A DNA stretch of 64,000 bases from Verrucomicrobiota bacterium (GTDB lineage: Bacteria; Verrucomicrobiota; Verrucomicrobiia; Opitutales; Opitutaceae). Positions 50,420 through 59,543 of the stretch are shown piece by piece (position 1 is the first letter of the stretch; each line of letters opens with the position of its first letter). The DNA lies in the NCBI GenBank assembly GCA_014584295.1, contig JACTNC010000057.1, forward strand, positions 47,669 through 111,668, read 5' to 3'. The notes beneath the pieces are model-generated. The model searched no databases, was not told the origin of the DNA, and saw only the letters and a program-made list of their open reading frames with translations. A program made the position numbers and the translations under genes.

Positions 50420-51097
50420 ATGGAGGCTGAAATTCTGGTACCCGATGAGATTGCCGTAATGGCGCTGAAGGACGTGACCTTCTTCCCGCAAGCGCTCCTG
50501 CCCCTTCACATTTTTGAAGAGCGCTACCGCCAGATGCTCAAGGACGCTTTGGCAACTCATCGGCTTTTTGCTGTTGCCGGCATCAATCCCCACGCCTCTT
50601 CAGACGAGCCGGAGCCGCTTCACAAGGTCGCAACGATCGGCATCGTCCGAGCCTGTCAGGCAAATGAAAATGGTACGTCCAACCTGCTGCTTCAGGGTCT
50701 CACCCGCATCGAAATCGTCGAGACAACCCAGCACCAACCCTACCGCCGAATCCGGATCAGGCCGCTCCTGAGCACCCCCGGCGCAGATCCGGGTGCAAAC
50801 AAGCGGCTCTGCGTCCGGGTCGGCCGCCTGCTCTCAATCCGCCAGCATCTCAATGGCGAACCCAATACTCACTTGGCGCAATTCCTGAAGACCATCGATG
50901 ATCCAGAGATCTTCGTGGACATCGCAGCCTTCAACCTGTGCGAAAACCCCATGGTCAAGCAGGCTCTGCTGGAGACGCTCAACGTAAATCAGCGCCTCGA
51001 ACTCTTTTCACGGCAGCTCCATCGCGATATCGCCGCCATCAAGTTCCGCAAACGCCTCCAAGGCAGCCTGCCCGACGACGCCATCGGCAACAATTGA
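50420..51097 (+). CDS. Lon-protease substrate-binding-domain protein
   Basis: A 225-residue stand-alone LON N-terminal (PUA-like) domain. The segment L-F-P-type is present as V-T-F-F-P-Q-A-L-L-P-L-H-I-F-E-E-R-Y, the family signature, followed by the beta strands and the C-terminal helical bundle. No ATPase or protease domain is attached. The ATG at 50420 starts M-E-A-E-I-L-V-P. Function of such solitary domains is uncertain; a substrate-recruiting or regulatory role is inferred. It is divergent from dnaK. Confidence 0.85.
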   Translation: MEAEILVPDEIAVMALKDVTFFPQALLPLHIFEERYRQMLKDALATHRLFAVAGINPHASSDEPEPLHKVATIGIVRACQANENGTSNLLLQGLTRIEIVETTQHQPYRRIRIRPLLSTPGADPGANKRLCVRVGRLLSIRQHLNGEPNTHLAQFLKTIDDPEIFVDIAAFNLCENPMVKQALLETLNVNQRLELFSRQLHRDIAAIKFRKRLQGSLPDDAIGNN

Positions 51098-51141
51098 CCG
51101 GGCCCGCCCGAGATCCGGGCTCGACCGTTCCAGTTGGAAAC

Positions 51142-51216
51142 TGGAGCCGATGGTCGGGATTGAACCGACGACCCACGCTTTACGAAAGCGTTGCTCTACC
51201 ACTGAGCTACATCGGC
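51142..51216 (-). tRNA. tRNA-Thr (anticodon CGT)
   Basis: Read on the minus strand, the acceptor stem GCCGATG (5') pairs with CATCGGC (3'). The D arm is followed by an anticodon stem ACGCT/AGCGT with loop TTCGTAA (anticodon CGT at 51184-51182) and a T arm with GTTCAATC. A CCA end is encoded. It is convergent with the Lon-domain gene. Confidence 0.95.
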
Positions 51217-51730
51217 ATCTTTATAGATACCAGTGACTTAGCTTTCTTACCCTGCTTCCCTTTCACACCTTAATTTACACCTTCCGGCGATGAATGCGGA
51301 GATGGTGGAAACCACGATGAGAAAATTGACCTAGGAAAGAACTTCAGCCCCTGGCGTCCTGATACGCACAGCCGCAGGTACTAGGAACGTCTCCGCGTTG
51401 CCGGCAAGGATAAATTTTCGCACTCAAGGCGAAGGCCCTGAAGGTTGCTCGACCCGATTGGCAGAGGCATGGACGCGCAACGAACGTGGGATGAAGGCTG
51501 CAAAAGAAAACGGAGCGCTTTGATTGCAGATCTCGGAGGGCTCACACGAAGACACGAAGGCGCGAAGCATTCTAAAATCGGTCGTTTTCTTCGCGTCTTC
51601 GTGCCTTCGTGTGAACCCCGCCTTTTCTTCATGAAACTTCGGAATCCAAGCAGGTGATTACTTGTGGTCAGGGGCAGACCCTGCTCTTGAGCGTGGAGCG
51701 CGTTTCTAGCTTCTCTGTAGAGAGGCTCCT
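51217..51730. other. 514-base region between tRNA-Thr and the DUF4143 gene
   Basis: Contains the first copy of the 175-bp dispersed repeat (51494-51668). The short frames read across the repeat have no independent support. Nothing else with gene character was seen. Confidence 0.6.
51494..51668. repeat. Dispersed repeat copy 1 with internal inverted repeat
   Basis: About 175 bases nearly matching 63417-63590. The core holds CTCACACGAAGACACGAAGG and, about 40 bases later, TCTTCGTGCCTTCGTGTGA, which can pair into a long stem. The ends (AAGGCTGCAA and CTTGTGGT) are shared by both copies. This kind of hairpin repeat generates spurious ORFs on both strands and is best read as a REP-like or miniature mobile element. 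Confidence 0.8.
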
Positions 51731-52960
51731 TCACTTTGCCCAAAGCACTGACAATGGCACGAGAGTGAGTTTGTCTCCAAACGGGACGACCTGATCCCCA
51801 AGATAGAGGGCAACTCCGGCAACGAATCGTTTCCCAAGCTGATCGCGAAGCGCGGTCATTGCTCTGAAGTCGGAAGCCCGCACTGTTGCAGTCGCCTTGA
51901 TCTCAATGGCTGCCATTGTCCCATCAGGCCTCTCCAGGATCATGTCGACTTCCGCGCCGGCAGAAGTACGGAAATGGAAGAGCGCTGTGCGCGGCTCCGA
52001 CCACGAGAGCTGTTTGCGGAGTTCACCAACAACAAACGTTTCCAAGATTCGACCAAGCAACGTGCGATCCTCGGAAATCCTCCGGCTATCCGCTCCTATC
52101 AAGTGGCAAGCGAGACCGGAGTCCACCAAGTGCAGTTTCGGAGCTTTGACCAGACGCTTGCCCAAGTTGGGTGACCATGCCGGGAGCCGATGAACCAGAA
52201 ATACCGTCTCCAGCAAAGCCAGATGGCGATTCAGGGTCGAGTGCGGCAAGCCGGCATCGCGGCACACATCGGCAATATTCAGAAGTCCCGAGACCCGGGT
52301 CGCCAGGAGTTTGAGGAGATTCGGCAACGCCTGCAGAGCATCAACTCGTGCAAGGTCGCGCACATCGCGCTGCAGGATCGTGGAGATGTACGATGCGAAC
52401 CAGGCAGCACGGCGGTATTCAGAATCCCGCTGATTCGCTTCCGGATACCCGCCACGCTCCAAACGCACGGGCAGGCCGACATTCACGGGTCCCGGCTTCG
52501 TATTGGAGACGGTGCCATCGAACAGGCGTTTTAGAAAACCTTCACGGTGACCGGCCAGCTCCCCTGCCGAGAAGGGAAACAAAGGGATGATCTCCATGCG
52601 TCCCGCCAACGATTCAGAGAGGCGGGGCAGGGTCATCACATTCGCTGAACCGGTAAGAAGGAAACGGCCGGGCTGGCGGTCCTTGTCGACTGCGAGCTTG
52701 ATGGCCGGAAACAGGTCGGGTGCTTTCTGGATTTCATCGATAACGACCGGTCCGGGAAGGTTGCGGACAAACCCGACCGGATCGCCGACAGCCGCTGCAA
52801 GCGTGGCGGCATCGTCGAGGGAGAAATAACGCGACCCGGCCTTCTCCGTGACCATCTGGGACAACGTGGTCTTGCCTGTCTGCCGCGGCCCGTTGAGCAG
52901 CACGACGGGGGTATCGGAGAGCGCGACATGAATGACGTCTTCTATATTCCGCCGTATCAT
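51731..52960 (-). CDS. AAA-type ATPase with DUF4143 C-terminus
   Basis: A 409-residue protein. The N-terminal ATPase domain has Walker A (G-P-R-Q-T-G-K-T-T), Walker B-like V-V-I-D-E-I-Q and a sensor G-S-A-N. The C-terminal DUF4143 (about 210-390) has the nuclease-like fold pattern with E-V-D-M-I-L and I-E-I-K. The role of these widespread genes is unknown; they move between genomes. The ATG at 52960 begins M-I-R-R-N-I-E-D and follows a perfect palindrome. Longer starts (53062) run through that palindrome and are less likely. Confidence 0.85.
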   Translation of the reverse strand: MIRRNIEDVIHVALSDTPVVLLNGPRQTGKTTLSQMVTEKAGSRYFSLDDAATLAAAVGDPVGFVRNLPGPVVIDEIQKAPDLFPAIKLAVDKDRQPGRFLLTGSANVMTLPRLSESLAGRMEIIPLFPFSAGELAGHREGFLKRLFDGTVSNTKPGPVNVGLPVRLERGGYPEANQRDSEYRRAAWFASYISTILQRDVRDLARVDALQALPNLLKLLATRVSGLLNIADVCRDAGLPHSTLNRHLALLETVFLVHRLPAWSPNLGKRLVKAPKLHLVDSGLACHLIGADSRRISEDRTLLGRILETFVVGELRKQLSWSEPRTALFHFRTSAGAEVDMILERPDGTMAAIEIKATATVRASDFRAMTALRDQLGKRFVAGVALYLGDQVVPFGDKLTLVPLSVLWAK

Positions 52961-52966
52961 GGTTAA

Positions 52967-52991
52967 AATTTCACCATTTGATGGTGAAATT
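52967..52991. promoter_or_regulatory. Perfect inverted repeat at the DUF4143 start
   Basis: Arms AATTTCACCAT and ATGGTGAAATT, 11 bp each with a three-base TTG spacer, sit 7 bases before the ATG at 52960. Such a position suits an operator for self-repression or a translation-blocking hairpin. A further half-site-like ATTTCACC occurs near 53085. Confidence 0.55.
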
Positions 52992-53143
52992 ACAAGGTTA
53001 GACACGTGTGCCTCCTGCCTATTCGGCAGGGGCCGTCGGACGGCTACACCTTGGCATGCCACTGTGATTAACGCCGATAATTAGCATTTCACCGACTTGA
53101 GATTGAGTCATGCCTCAATCCGCTGTCTGCTGTCCCCTTTCTC

Positions 53144-54238
53144 GTGCCTCCACCGCTTGCCACCGAACTTTTTGACTATGCGCTGCCGCCGGAACTGATC
53201 GCCCAGACGCCTGCGGCGAAGCGGGACCAGTCGCGCCTGCTCGTTGTCGACCGGTCGCGCCGATCCATTGCCCACCACGTCTTCTCCGATCTCCCGGAGT
53301 TCCTTCGCCCGGGAGATTGCCTGATCCGCAATTCGGCCGCCGTCCTGCCGGCACGGTTGTTTGCCAAACGGTCCGGAGGCGGGGCCTGTGAATGCCTGCT
53401 TCTGCGTCCAACTACCGAGTACAACACCTGGTGGTGCCTTCTTCGGCCCGGCAAAAAACTGCCCGTGGGAGCTCACTTTGTCCGCGATGGAGGATTCACC
53501 GCCACCGTTCTCGAAAAGGACTCCGAGGGGTGCGCGCGTGTTCATTTTTCAACCGACCACCACGAATCAATCGTCGCCACCGCAAACCGGTTGGGCGCGG
53601 TGCCCTTGCCGCCGTACATCGAAAGAAGCGATCCCGAGGGCGCCACCCGCGCCGCCGACATCGAGCGCTACCAGACCGTCTACGCCCGTCGTGATCAGCA
53701 GGTGGCGGTCGCCGCCCCGACCGCGGGACTGCATTTCACCCCTGAACTTCTCGCCACCCTGCACAAGGCCGATGTCCACACCTGCGATGTCATCCTGCAT
53801 GTGGGCCTTGGCACCTTTAAGCCCATCACCACCCCCACGGTGCAGGAACACGCCATTCATCGTGAGCGCTACGAAATGCCTCCGGAAACGCAGGCGCGGC
53901 TTTGCATCCCTCCATCCGGACGCCGGATCGCCGTAGGAACCACCTCCGTGCGCTGCATCGAGGACTTTCTGGAAAAACATCCCGAATCATCGCCCCCACC
54001 CCAAGAGACTTTCTCGAGCGAGGCCTCAATCTTCATCTATCCGCCACGGACCTTCTGCGGTGTGGATGCGCTCATCACCAATTTTCATCAGCCCTGCTCA
54101 ACCCTGCTTTGCCTGGTCGCTGCATTCCTGTCGCCAGGGTCAACCGACGGCATTGCCTTCCTGCACGACATCTATCGCGAAGCCATCGCGCGCAAATACC
54201 GTTTTCTGAGTTACGGCGATGCGATGCTGATCCTTTGA
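53144..54238 (+). CDS. queA: S-adenosylmethionine:tRNA ribosyltransferase-isomerase
   Basis: A 364-residue QueA with a GTG start. The N-terminal F-D-Y-A-L-P-P-E-L-I-A-Q, the R-N-S-A-A-V-L-P-A-R-L loop and the A-P-T-A-G-L-H-F-T segment are typical. C-terminal motifs I-T-N-F-H-Q-P and Y-R-F-L-S-Y-G-D-A close the protein. It transfers the ribosyl group of SAM to preQ1-tRNA in queuosine synthesis. No tgt gene is adjacent. Confidence 0.95.
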   Translation: MPPPLATELFDYALPPELIAQTPAAKRDQSRLLVVDRSRRSIAHHVFSDLPEFLRPGDCLIRNSAAVLPARLFAKRSGGGACECLLLRPTTEYNTWWCLLRPGKKLPVGAHFVRDGGFTATVLEKDSEGCARVHFSTDHHESIVATANRLGAVPLPPYIERSDPEGATRAADIERYQTVYARRDQQVAVAAPTAGLHFTPELLATLHKADVHTCDVILHVGLGTFKPITTPTVQEHAIHRERYEMPPETQARLCIPPSGRRIAVGTTSVRCIEDFLEKHPESSPPPQETFSSEASIFIYPPRTFCGVDALITNFHQPCSTLLCLVAAFLSPGSTDGIAFLHDIYREAIARKYRFLSYGDAMLIL

Positions 54239-54282
54239 CAGCTCGCGCGCGTCCCTCCCCCGCGTCGGCGCCACTCAAGCCC

Positions 54283-55044
54283 TCAGCGTAGCAGCGTACA
54301 GCCGCCATCGATGTCGTAGGCAGATCCCGTGATGAAGGAGGCTTCCGGAGAACACAGGTAGGCCGCGAGCGCGGCGATTTCATGGGGCTCCCCCATTCTT
54401 CCGATGGGTTGCGCAGCGGCCAACTTTTCGAACATCTCCGACTCGCGACCCGGATAGTTTTTCGCAAGGAATCCGTCGACGAAAGGCGTGTGCACGCGCG
54501 CCGGGCAGATGCAGTTGCATCGAATGCCCTGGCCTATGAAATCGCGCGCCACGGATAGCGTCATCGTGAGCACCGCCCCCTTGGTCATGCTGTAGGCAAA
54601 ACGATCGGCGAGCCCGACCTTGGACGCAATCGACGCCAGATTGAGGACCACCCCACCCTTTCGCTCGATCAGCTTCGGCAAGCCGAAATGAATGCAGTGA
54701 TAAACGCCCCGAATGTTCACCGCATAGAGGCGGTCCATGTCCTGCGGAGTCGTCGTCAACGCATTACCGACGTGCGCAATGCCTGCATTGTTCACGAGGA
54801 TGTCGAGCGCGGGAATTTGCGAGAACGCGCTGCGCACGGACTCGGTGTCGGATACATCGCACGCGATCGCACGAGCCGTTCCTCCCTTTGCACAAATCTC
54901 GCGTGCAACCGCATCGGCGGCGTCACGATTGAAATCGAGAAGCGTCACATCGGCTCCTTCCGATGCGAACCGTTCAACAATGGCGCGACCAATGCCGGAA
55001 CCTGCTCCGGTCACGGCCGCATGAAGGGTTTTGAGGCGGGACAT
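54283..55044 (-). CDS. SDR dehydrogenase, possibly for fucose/2-keto-3-deoxy-L-fuconate
   Basis: A 253-residue classical SDR. The cofactor motif T-G-A-G-S-G-I-G, the N-N-A-G motif, and catalytic Ser with Y-S-M-T-K are present. The C-terminal stretch C-P-A-R-V-H-T-P-F-V-D is seen in 2-keto-3-deoxy-L-fuconate and L-fucose dehydrogenases, which is the basis for the tentative substrate. The ATG at 55044 starts M-S-R-L-K-T. It is divergent from the large carbohydrate-related gene. Confidence 0.75.
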   Translation of the reverse strand: MSRLKTLHAAVTGAGSGIGRAIVERFASEGADVTLLDFNRDAADAVAREICAKGGTARAIACDVSDTESVRSAFSQIPALDILVNNAGIAHVGNALTTTPQDMDRLYAVNIRGVYHCIHFGLPKLIERKGGVVLNLASIASKVGLADRFAYSMTKGAVLTMTLSVARDFIGQGIRCNCICPARVHTPFVDGFLAKNYPGRESEMFEKLAAAQPIGRMGEPHEIAALAAYLCSPEASFITGSAYDIDGGCTLLR

Positions 55045-55196
55045 CGTCACAAAAAAAGCATCCGCATGGGGCTGCGTCACTTTCAATCGTGCGCCATCGC
55101 CACAATGCAGTTCTTGGGAATCTTTTGTGTTGCATGGCCGGGACGGAGTTTTGCAGTTGCCAAACCCCACAAGGACCATTTCCGCGTGGGGAACAT

Positions 55197-57527
55197 ATGT
55201 CCTCCCCCGTCCCCGCCCTCCTGCGCCTCAGCCGCGTTTCGACAATCTCCTCCGCACAGGTCGCTGAAATCACGGCTGCCCGCGAACTCGCCAAGTTTTC
55301 CGGCGCATCCCTCGAAACAGGCGGTACGACCGGCGTGCGCGTGCGCCTCGCCTCCAGTGGTTTGCCCTCCAAACTCCCGGCGAAGGCGCGTGACTCCCAA
55401 GCGTGGATCTGGATGCAGATCGATGAGGCTGGCAACGGCGAGATTGTCGCGACGCATGGATCCTTCCTTTTTTCCGCGGTCCGACTGCTGGCCGCCGGCA
55501 CCAGCGACTTCACCCGGGAAAAGCTCGCCGCTGGCATTTACCTCCCGGCCACGTTCGGCTGGCACCGCCCTCACTGGGACGCCTGCCTCACCCAATACTG
55601 GCGCAGCGCCCGCAACTTCAACCCCGAGCACTACGTCGCATCCCTCGCCGAGGCAGGTTTCACGCACTGCGAGGTCAACGGACTTCAGGCCCACATGCCG
55701 CTGGAGGACTTCGTCGCGCACGAGTACTACCCGCAGTTCTACACCTACGCACCCGGCTTCAATCACTTTGTCGACACCGAGCTCACCAAGGGCATCTGGC
55801 CGGGACACTATCTCGACGCGAACCTCAACAACTTGGTTCGCCTCGCTAACCTCGCGCGCAACTACGGCCTCAAGCCCGGTGTCTGCATGTTCGAACCGCG
55901 CACCCTGCCGGAACGTTTCTTCGCAAAGTATCCCACGCTCAGGGGCGCTCGCGTCGATCATCCGTTCCGCTCCCGTCTTCCGCGCTACACGATGGCGCAG
56001 GATCACCCGATCGTGCAGCGCCACTACCGCGAGTGCCTGCAGAAACTCATGCGCTCGGTGCCTGATCTGAGCTACATGTCGGTGTGGACCAACGACAGCG
56101 GCTCCGGATTCGAGCACACCTCCTCCCTGTACGTCGGCCGGAACGGCGGGCCGTACATGATCCGCGAGTGGCGCAATCACGACAAGATCGCCGAAGCCGC
56201 CGGCGAGAGCATCGTGCGCTACCTGAAGAATCTCCAGTCCGCCGCGGCGACGATCAATCCCGACTTCGACGTCATTCTCCGCATCGAGCCCTTCAAGGTC
56301 GAGCAGGACACCATCAAGAACGGCATGGGACCACACGTCACGTGGGAGGGTCCGTCCCTTCTCGTTCGCGGCTACCACGTGCCCTACTCGCACCCTCGTT
56401 ACCCGGAAAACCAGGCCGTTGCTGGCTCGATCTTCCACACGTCGATGGATATTGCGAAGGAACAGGAGGCGCTCGCTGCTTCGCGCAAACTCGGCGCCGA
56501 ACCCGTCCTCCATTACTCCGCCTCGGGCGTGATGAATCACGAACCTCTGCTCGGCCTGCCCTTCCCCCGCTCCATCCATCAGAAGCTTTCCGCCGTGCAC
56601 GACGTGGGAATCACCCGCATCAGTGCGCTCGGAGGTCTCACCAACACCGGCAAGGCGCCCTACTGGCCAAATCCCGTCGCCATCCGCGCGGCCCAATTCT
56701 TCCCCGACAAGTCCATCGAGACGGTGCTCAGCGAGTTCGCAGCGTCGCTCGTCGGCCCGGCCCAGGCGGCCGATCTGTCGAATGCCTGGAAAGAGTTTGA
56801 AGAGGCCCTCCTCTGGCAGCCGCTCGTCGGACTCTACTGCGCCTTCGGATTCTGCTGGCAACGCACCTGGGACCGCCCCTTCGTGCCCGACCCCGAGGCC
56901 GTTCCCGCTGCCGATCGCGAATACTACGAGCGCCACGGCTGCTTCCAGCACAACAACCCGGGCCTCTTCGATCTCGGCAAGGATGTCCTCTTCGACCTCA
57001 TCACGCAGCAGTCCGGCGCGAAGATGGCGGCGGACATGGACAAGAACGTCATCGCACGCCTGCGCCCGTTGATCGAGAAACTCGACCAGACGGCCAAGTC
57101 TTCCTCCGGCCAGAGCGCCGTCGTCTTCGCCGACCTGCGCGATCGCGTGCGCGCCTACCTGCACTGGGTCTCGTCACTCCGCAGCGTCTGTGCCTGGTGC
57201 GAAAACGTCTACGGCTACCTCGCAGCCACCGACGACACCGCACGAGCGGCATTCGAGAAAAATCTCCAGTCCGCCATCGACTTCGAACTCGCCAACATCC
57301 GCGGGCTCATCGAACTGCTTGAAACCACCCCGTCCGAGATCCTCGTGCTCTCCGGCGTGGCTGAAAACACCTTCTTCTACGGCGAGAATCTCGTCGAGCA
57401 CCTGAAGACAAAGGTCCGTCTCACCGAAAGGCACCGCCACCACAAGCCGCGCATCGATCGCTCGATCTTCTGGCGCCCGATCCCCGGCACCGAATGGCCG
57501 AAGGGCTGGTCCGACCGGACCGCCTGA
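55197..57527 (+). CDS. Large TIM-barrel-like carbohydrate-active protein of unknown family
   Basis: A 776-residue protein without signal peptide. The first 100 residues resemble the alpha/beta accessory domain that precedes the barrel in GH20/GH67-like enzymes (A-A-R-E-L-A-K-F-S-G and S-F-L-F-S-A-V-R-L-L-A-A-G). They lead into a barrel-like region (F-G-W-H-R-P-H-W, then G-F-T-H-C-E-V-N-G-L). A Trp/Asp-rich centre (V-W-T-N-D-S-G-S) and helical C-terminus follow. Glycoside hydrolase activity is inferred; no catalytic pair can be assigned. The ATG at 55197 was chosen; the frame is open further upstream but without coding character. It is divergent from the SDR gene. Confidence 0.6.
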   Translation: MSSPVPALLRLSRVSTISSAQVAEITAARELAKFSGASLETGGTTGVRVRLASSGLPSKLPAKARDSQAWIWMQIDEAGNGEIVATHGSFLFSAVRLLAAGTSDFTREKLAAGIYLPATFGWHRPHWDACLTQYWRSARNFNPEHYVASLAEAGFTHCEVNGLQAHMPLEDFVAHEYYPQFYTYAPGFNHFVDTELTKGIWPGHYLDANLNNLVRLANLARNYGLKPGVCMFEPRTLPERFFAKYPTLRGARVDHPFRSRLPRYTMAQDHPIVQRHYRECLQKLMRSVPDLSYMSVWTNDSGSGFEHTSSLYVGRNGGPYMIREWRNHDKIAEAAGESIVRYLKNLQSAAATINPDFDVILRIEPFKVEQDTIKNGMGPHVTWEGPSLLVRGYHVPYSHPRYPENQAVAGSIFHTSMDIAKEQEALAASRKLGAEPVLHYSASGVMNHEPLLGLPFPRSIHQKLSAVHDVGITRISALGGLTNTGKAPYWPNPVAIRAAQFFPDKSIETVLSEFAASLVGPAQAADLSNAWKEFEEALLWQPLVGLYCAFGFCWQRTWDRPFVPDPEAVPAADREYYERHGCFQHNNPGLFDLGKDVLFDLITQQSGAKMAADMDKNVIARLRPLIEKLDQTAKSSSGQSAVVFADLRDRVRAYLHWVSSLRSVCAWCENVYGYLAATDDTARAAFEKNLQSAIDFELANIRGLIELLETTPSEILVLSGVAENTFFYGENLVEHLKTKVRLTERHRHHKPRIDRSIFWRPIPGTEWPKGWSDRTA

Positions 57528-57557
57528 GCCACCCGTACAAAGTTTCCTCCACGTCAT

Positions 57558-57594
57558 CCGCCGCGCCTCACGGATTATGTCCGGAGCGCGGCGG
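57558..57594. terminator. GC-rich hairpin between convergent genes
   Basis: Arms CCGCCGCG and CGCGGCGG extend inward with CTC/GAG and CGGA/TCCG pairings around a TTATG loop. It lies between the stops of the large barrel gene (plus) and the AraC gene (minus). There is no clear T run, so it may be a weak bidirectional terminator. Confidence 0.5.
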
Positions 57595-57611
57595 CTTTGC
57601 CTCAGGATCCG

Positions 57612-58463
57612 CTACTGCCCGCGCACGCGTCGACGGTAGTCCGAGGGCGACATTCCCATCTCCTGCTTGAATGCCTTCGAGAAGTGGAACACATCGCAGA
57701 AGTCGAGCGCATCCGCGATCTGCTTGAGCGACTGTTCTCCCTGGTAAATCGCGGCACTGGCCCACTCGAGGCGACGACGTTTCTGATAGCGCCCAGGCGA
57801 CTCCCCCATCGCCTTCGCAAAACGTTTCCGGAAGTTCTCGTAGTTCAGCCCGATCTGCGTGGCCACCTCCTGGGGTAGCGGCCAGCCGCCGCCGCTGTGA
57901 TCTCCAAGCAGGTGCAGACTCTTTTCCAGCCAGGCATCACGACCCGCGCGCGTCCTTCCCTCGCCATCCGCGGCGAGCATTTCGGTGATGACCTGGACAA
58001 ACCGGCCCATGGCACGGAGCGGCCCGCCCGCGGCAGACGGCGATTCGCCCTTGACCACATCCCCCAACCGCTGCCGCCAATATTCCGCGGACCCCAACCT
58101 GAGCACCGGATGCGTCTCCTTCAGCAGCCCATGGCTTCGCCAGAGGTCAAACTGCGGCCCGTTCACCACAAAATAGAGCTGCGTCCAACTCTCCCCGCTC
58201 GCCGGTCCATAGGCATGGGCGAGTTCCGGAAACACGACGACAACATCCCCCGGCCCAAGCACCTCCTGCGCTCCCAGGGCGTCCTGATAATATCCCTTTC
58301 CGCTCACCATCAGCACGAATGCAAACCCCTCCAGCGTGCGCATGCGGGATGGACTGATGCCCTCTGCATTTTGCAGGATGCCCGCCAGCTCAATTGTGCC
58401 CAGAGGAGTCCGGAGGGGACTCTTCAGAAGAATCTGGGATTGAAACGCGAGCGAGGACGGCAC
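57612..58463 (-). CDS. AraC-family transcriptional regulator with cupin sensor domain
   Basis: A 283-residue protein with an N-terminal cupin-like ligand domain (about 20-160) and a C-terminal pair of helix-turn-helices (about 190-280). The second carries I-A-D-A-L-D-F-C-D-V-F-H-F-S-K-A-F-K and the closing G-M-S-P-S-D-Y-R-R. The GTG start at 58463 lies 71 bases from the divergent PhyH gene, so it probably controls that gene, and perhaps the convergent barrel gene. The ligand is unknown, likely a sugar. Confidence 0.9.
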   Translation of the reverse strand: MPSSLAFQSQILLKSPLRTPLGTIELAGILQNAEGISPSRMRTLEGFAFVLMVSGKGYYQDALGAQEVLGPGDVVVVFPELAHAYGPASGESWTQLYFVVNGPQFDLWRSHGLLKETHPVLRLGSAEYWRQRLGDVVKGESPSAAGGPLRAMGRFVQVITEMLAADGEGRTRAGRDAWLEKSLHLLGDHSGGGWPLPQEVATQIGLNYENFRKRFAKAMGESPGRYQKRRRLEWASAAIYQGEQSLKQIADALDFCDVFHFSKAFKQEMGMSPSDYRRRVRGQ

Positions 58464-58534
58464 AGTCCCAAAATTTACATGAGTTCTCCCAGTTCAACCA
58501 TTTAATGCAGCCCCGCTGAGGTGTAACCTGTCGC

Positions 58535-59458
58535 ATGACCCCCACGCTCGACCTCCCCCAGCTCTATTCCTACGGCCACGAACTGGAAATGACCGATGAC
58601 AAGGTCGGCCTCCTCCGTGACTCCAGCGACGCTGCCGACGACATGGAGGAACTTCGGCGCCGGTTCGCCGAAGAGGGCTACCTCTACATGCGAGGTTATC
58701 TCGATCGCGATCAGGTGCTTGACGCCCGCGCCAGCCTGACCTCGCGCCTCGCCGAGACGGGCATCCTCGACCCCGCATTTCCGCACATCGAGGCCGTCTG
58801 CAAGCCGGGCTCAGGTTATGTCTTCAAACCCGAGATCACCAACAACAACGAGGCTATCCAGAACCTGCTCTACGCCGGCCGCCTCACCGATTTCTACACC
58901 CGGTTTTTCGGCGAGCCTATCCGCCACTATGATTTCACCTGGCTCCGTGCAATAGGCCCGGGCAAGGGCACCAACCCGCATTGCGACCTACCCTACATGG
59001 GTCGCGGCACGCATCGCCACATGACCTGCTGGCTGCCTTATGGCGACATTTCGTTCGAACTCGGCGGACTCATGGTCCTCGAAGGCTCGCACAAGCGCAT
59101 GGATCTTCTGGAAAACTACGTTTACCGCGACGTCGACTCCTACTGTGAGAACAAGCCGAAGGAAGCCGCCAAGGCCAAGGAGGGAGCATGGTCCTTCACA
59201 GGCACCCTCTCGCACAACCCTCCCGCGATTCGCAACAAGTTCGGCAGTCGCTGGCTGACAACCGAGTACCGCGCGGGCGACTTCCTGACGTTTGGCATGT
59301 TCCTCGTGCATGCCTCGCTCGACAACCGCAGCGACAACCGTCTCCGCATCTCCAGCGACTCCCGATACCAGCGCGCAAGCGAGCCCATCGACGAACGCTG
59401 GATTGGCCTCAACCCGCCCGGCCATTCCACAGCCGGCAAGCGCGGCCGCATCTGCTGA
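58535..59458 (+). CDS. Phytanoyl-CoA dioxygenase (PhyH) family Fe(II)/2-oxoglutarate oxygenase
   Basis: A 307-residue PhyH-fold protein. The iron triad is complete: His149-x-Asp151 (P-H-C-D-L-P) and the distal His259 (L-V-H-A-S-L), followed about 11 residues later by an Arg in the 2-oxoglutarate region (N-R-L-R-I-S). Family members hydroxylate diverse small molecules with O2 and 2-oxoglutarate; the substrate is unknown. It is divergent from the AraC gene and 85 bases upstream of the ferritin-like gene, probably co-transcribed. Confidence 0.88.
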   Translation: MTPTLDLPQLYSYGHELEMTDDKVGLLRDSSDAADDMEELRRRFAEEGYLYMRGYLDRDQVLDARASLTSRLAETGILDPAFPHIEAVCKPGSGYVFKPEITNNNEAIQNLLYAGRLTDFYTRFFGEPIRHYDFTWLRAIGPGKGTNPHCDLPYMGRGTHRHMTCWLPYGDISFELGGLMVLEGSHKRMDLLENYVYRDVDSYCENKPKEAAKAKEGAWSFTGTLSHNPPAIRNKFGSRWLTTEYRAGDFLTFGMFLVHASLDNRSDNRLRISSDSRYQRASEPIDERWIGLNPPGHSTAGKRGRIC

Positions 59459-59543
59459 CCCGATAGTCCGTTTTTCCTTCCAAGCCGCCATCGTCCCATG
59501 GCGTCTGGTTTCCTTTCATCCACCCTCATCCCTGCATCGATTC

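Noticed and set aside
51381..51743. Minus-strand open frame of 120 codons across the repeat
   Set aside because: It and the similar frame at 63408-63677 arise from the dispersed hairpin repeat; similarity between the two reflects the repeat, not a protein family.
55083..57164. Minus-strand open frame of 693 codons
   Set aside because: Antisense to the large barrel gene, whose plus-strand product has consistent aromatic and domain structure; the antisense peptide has none.
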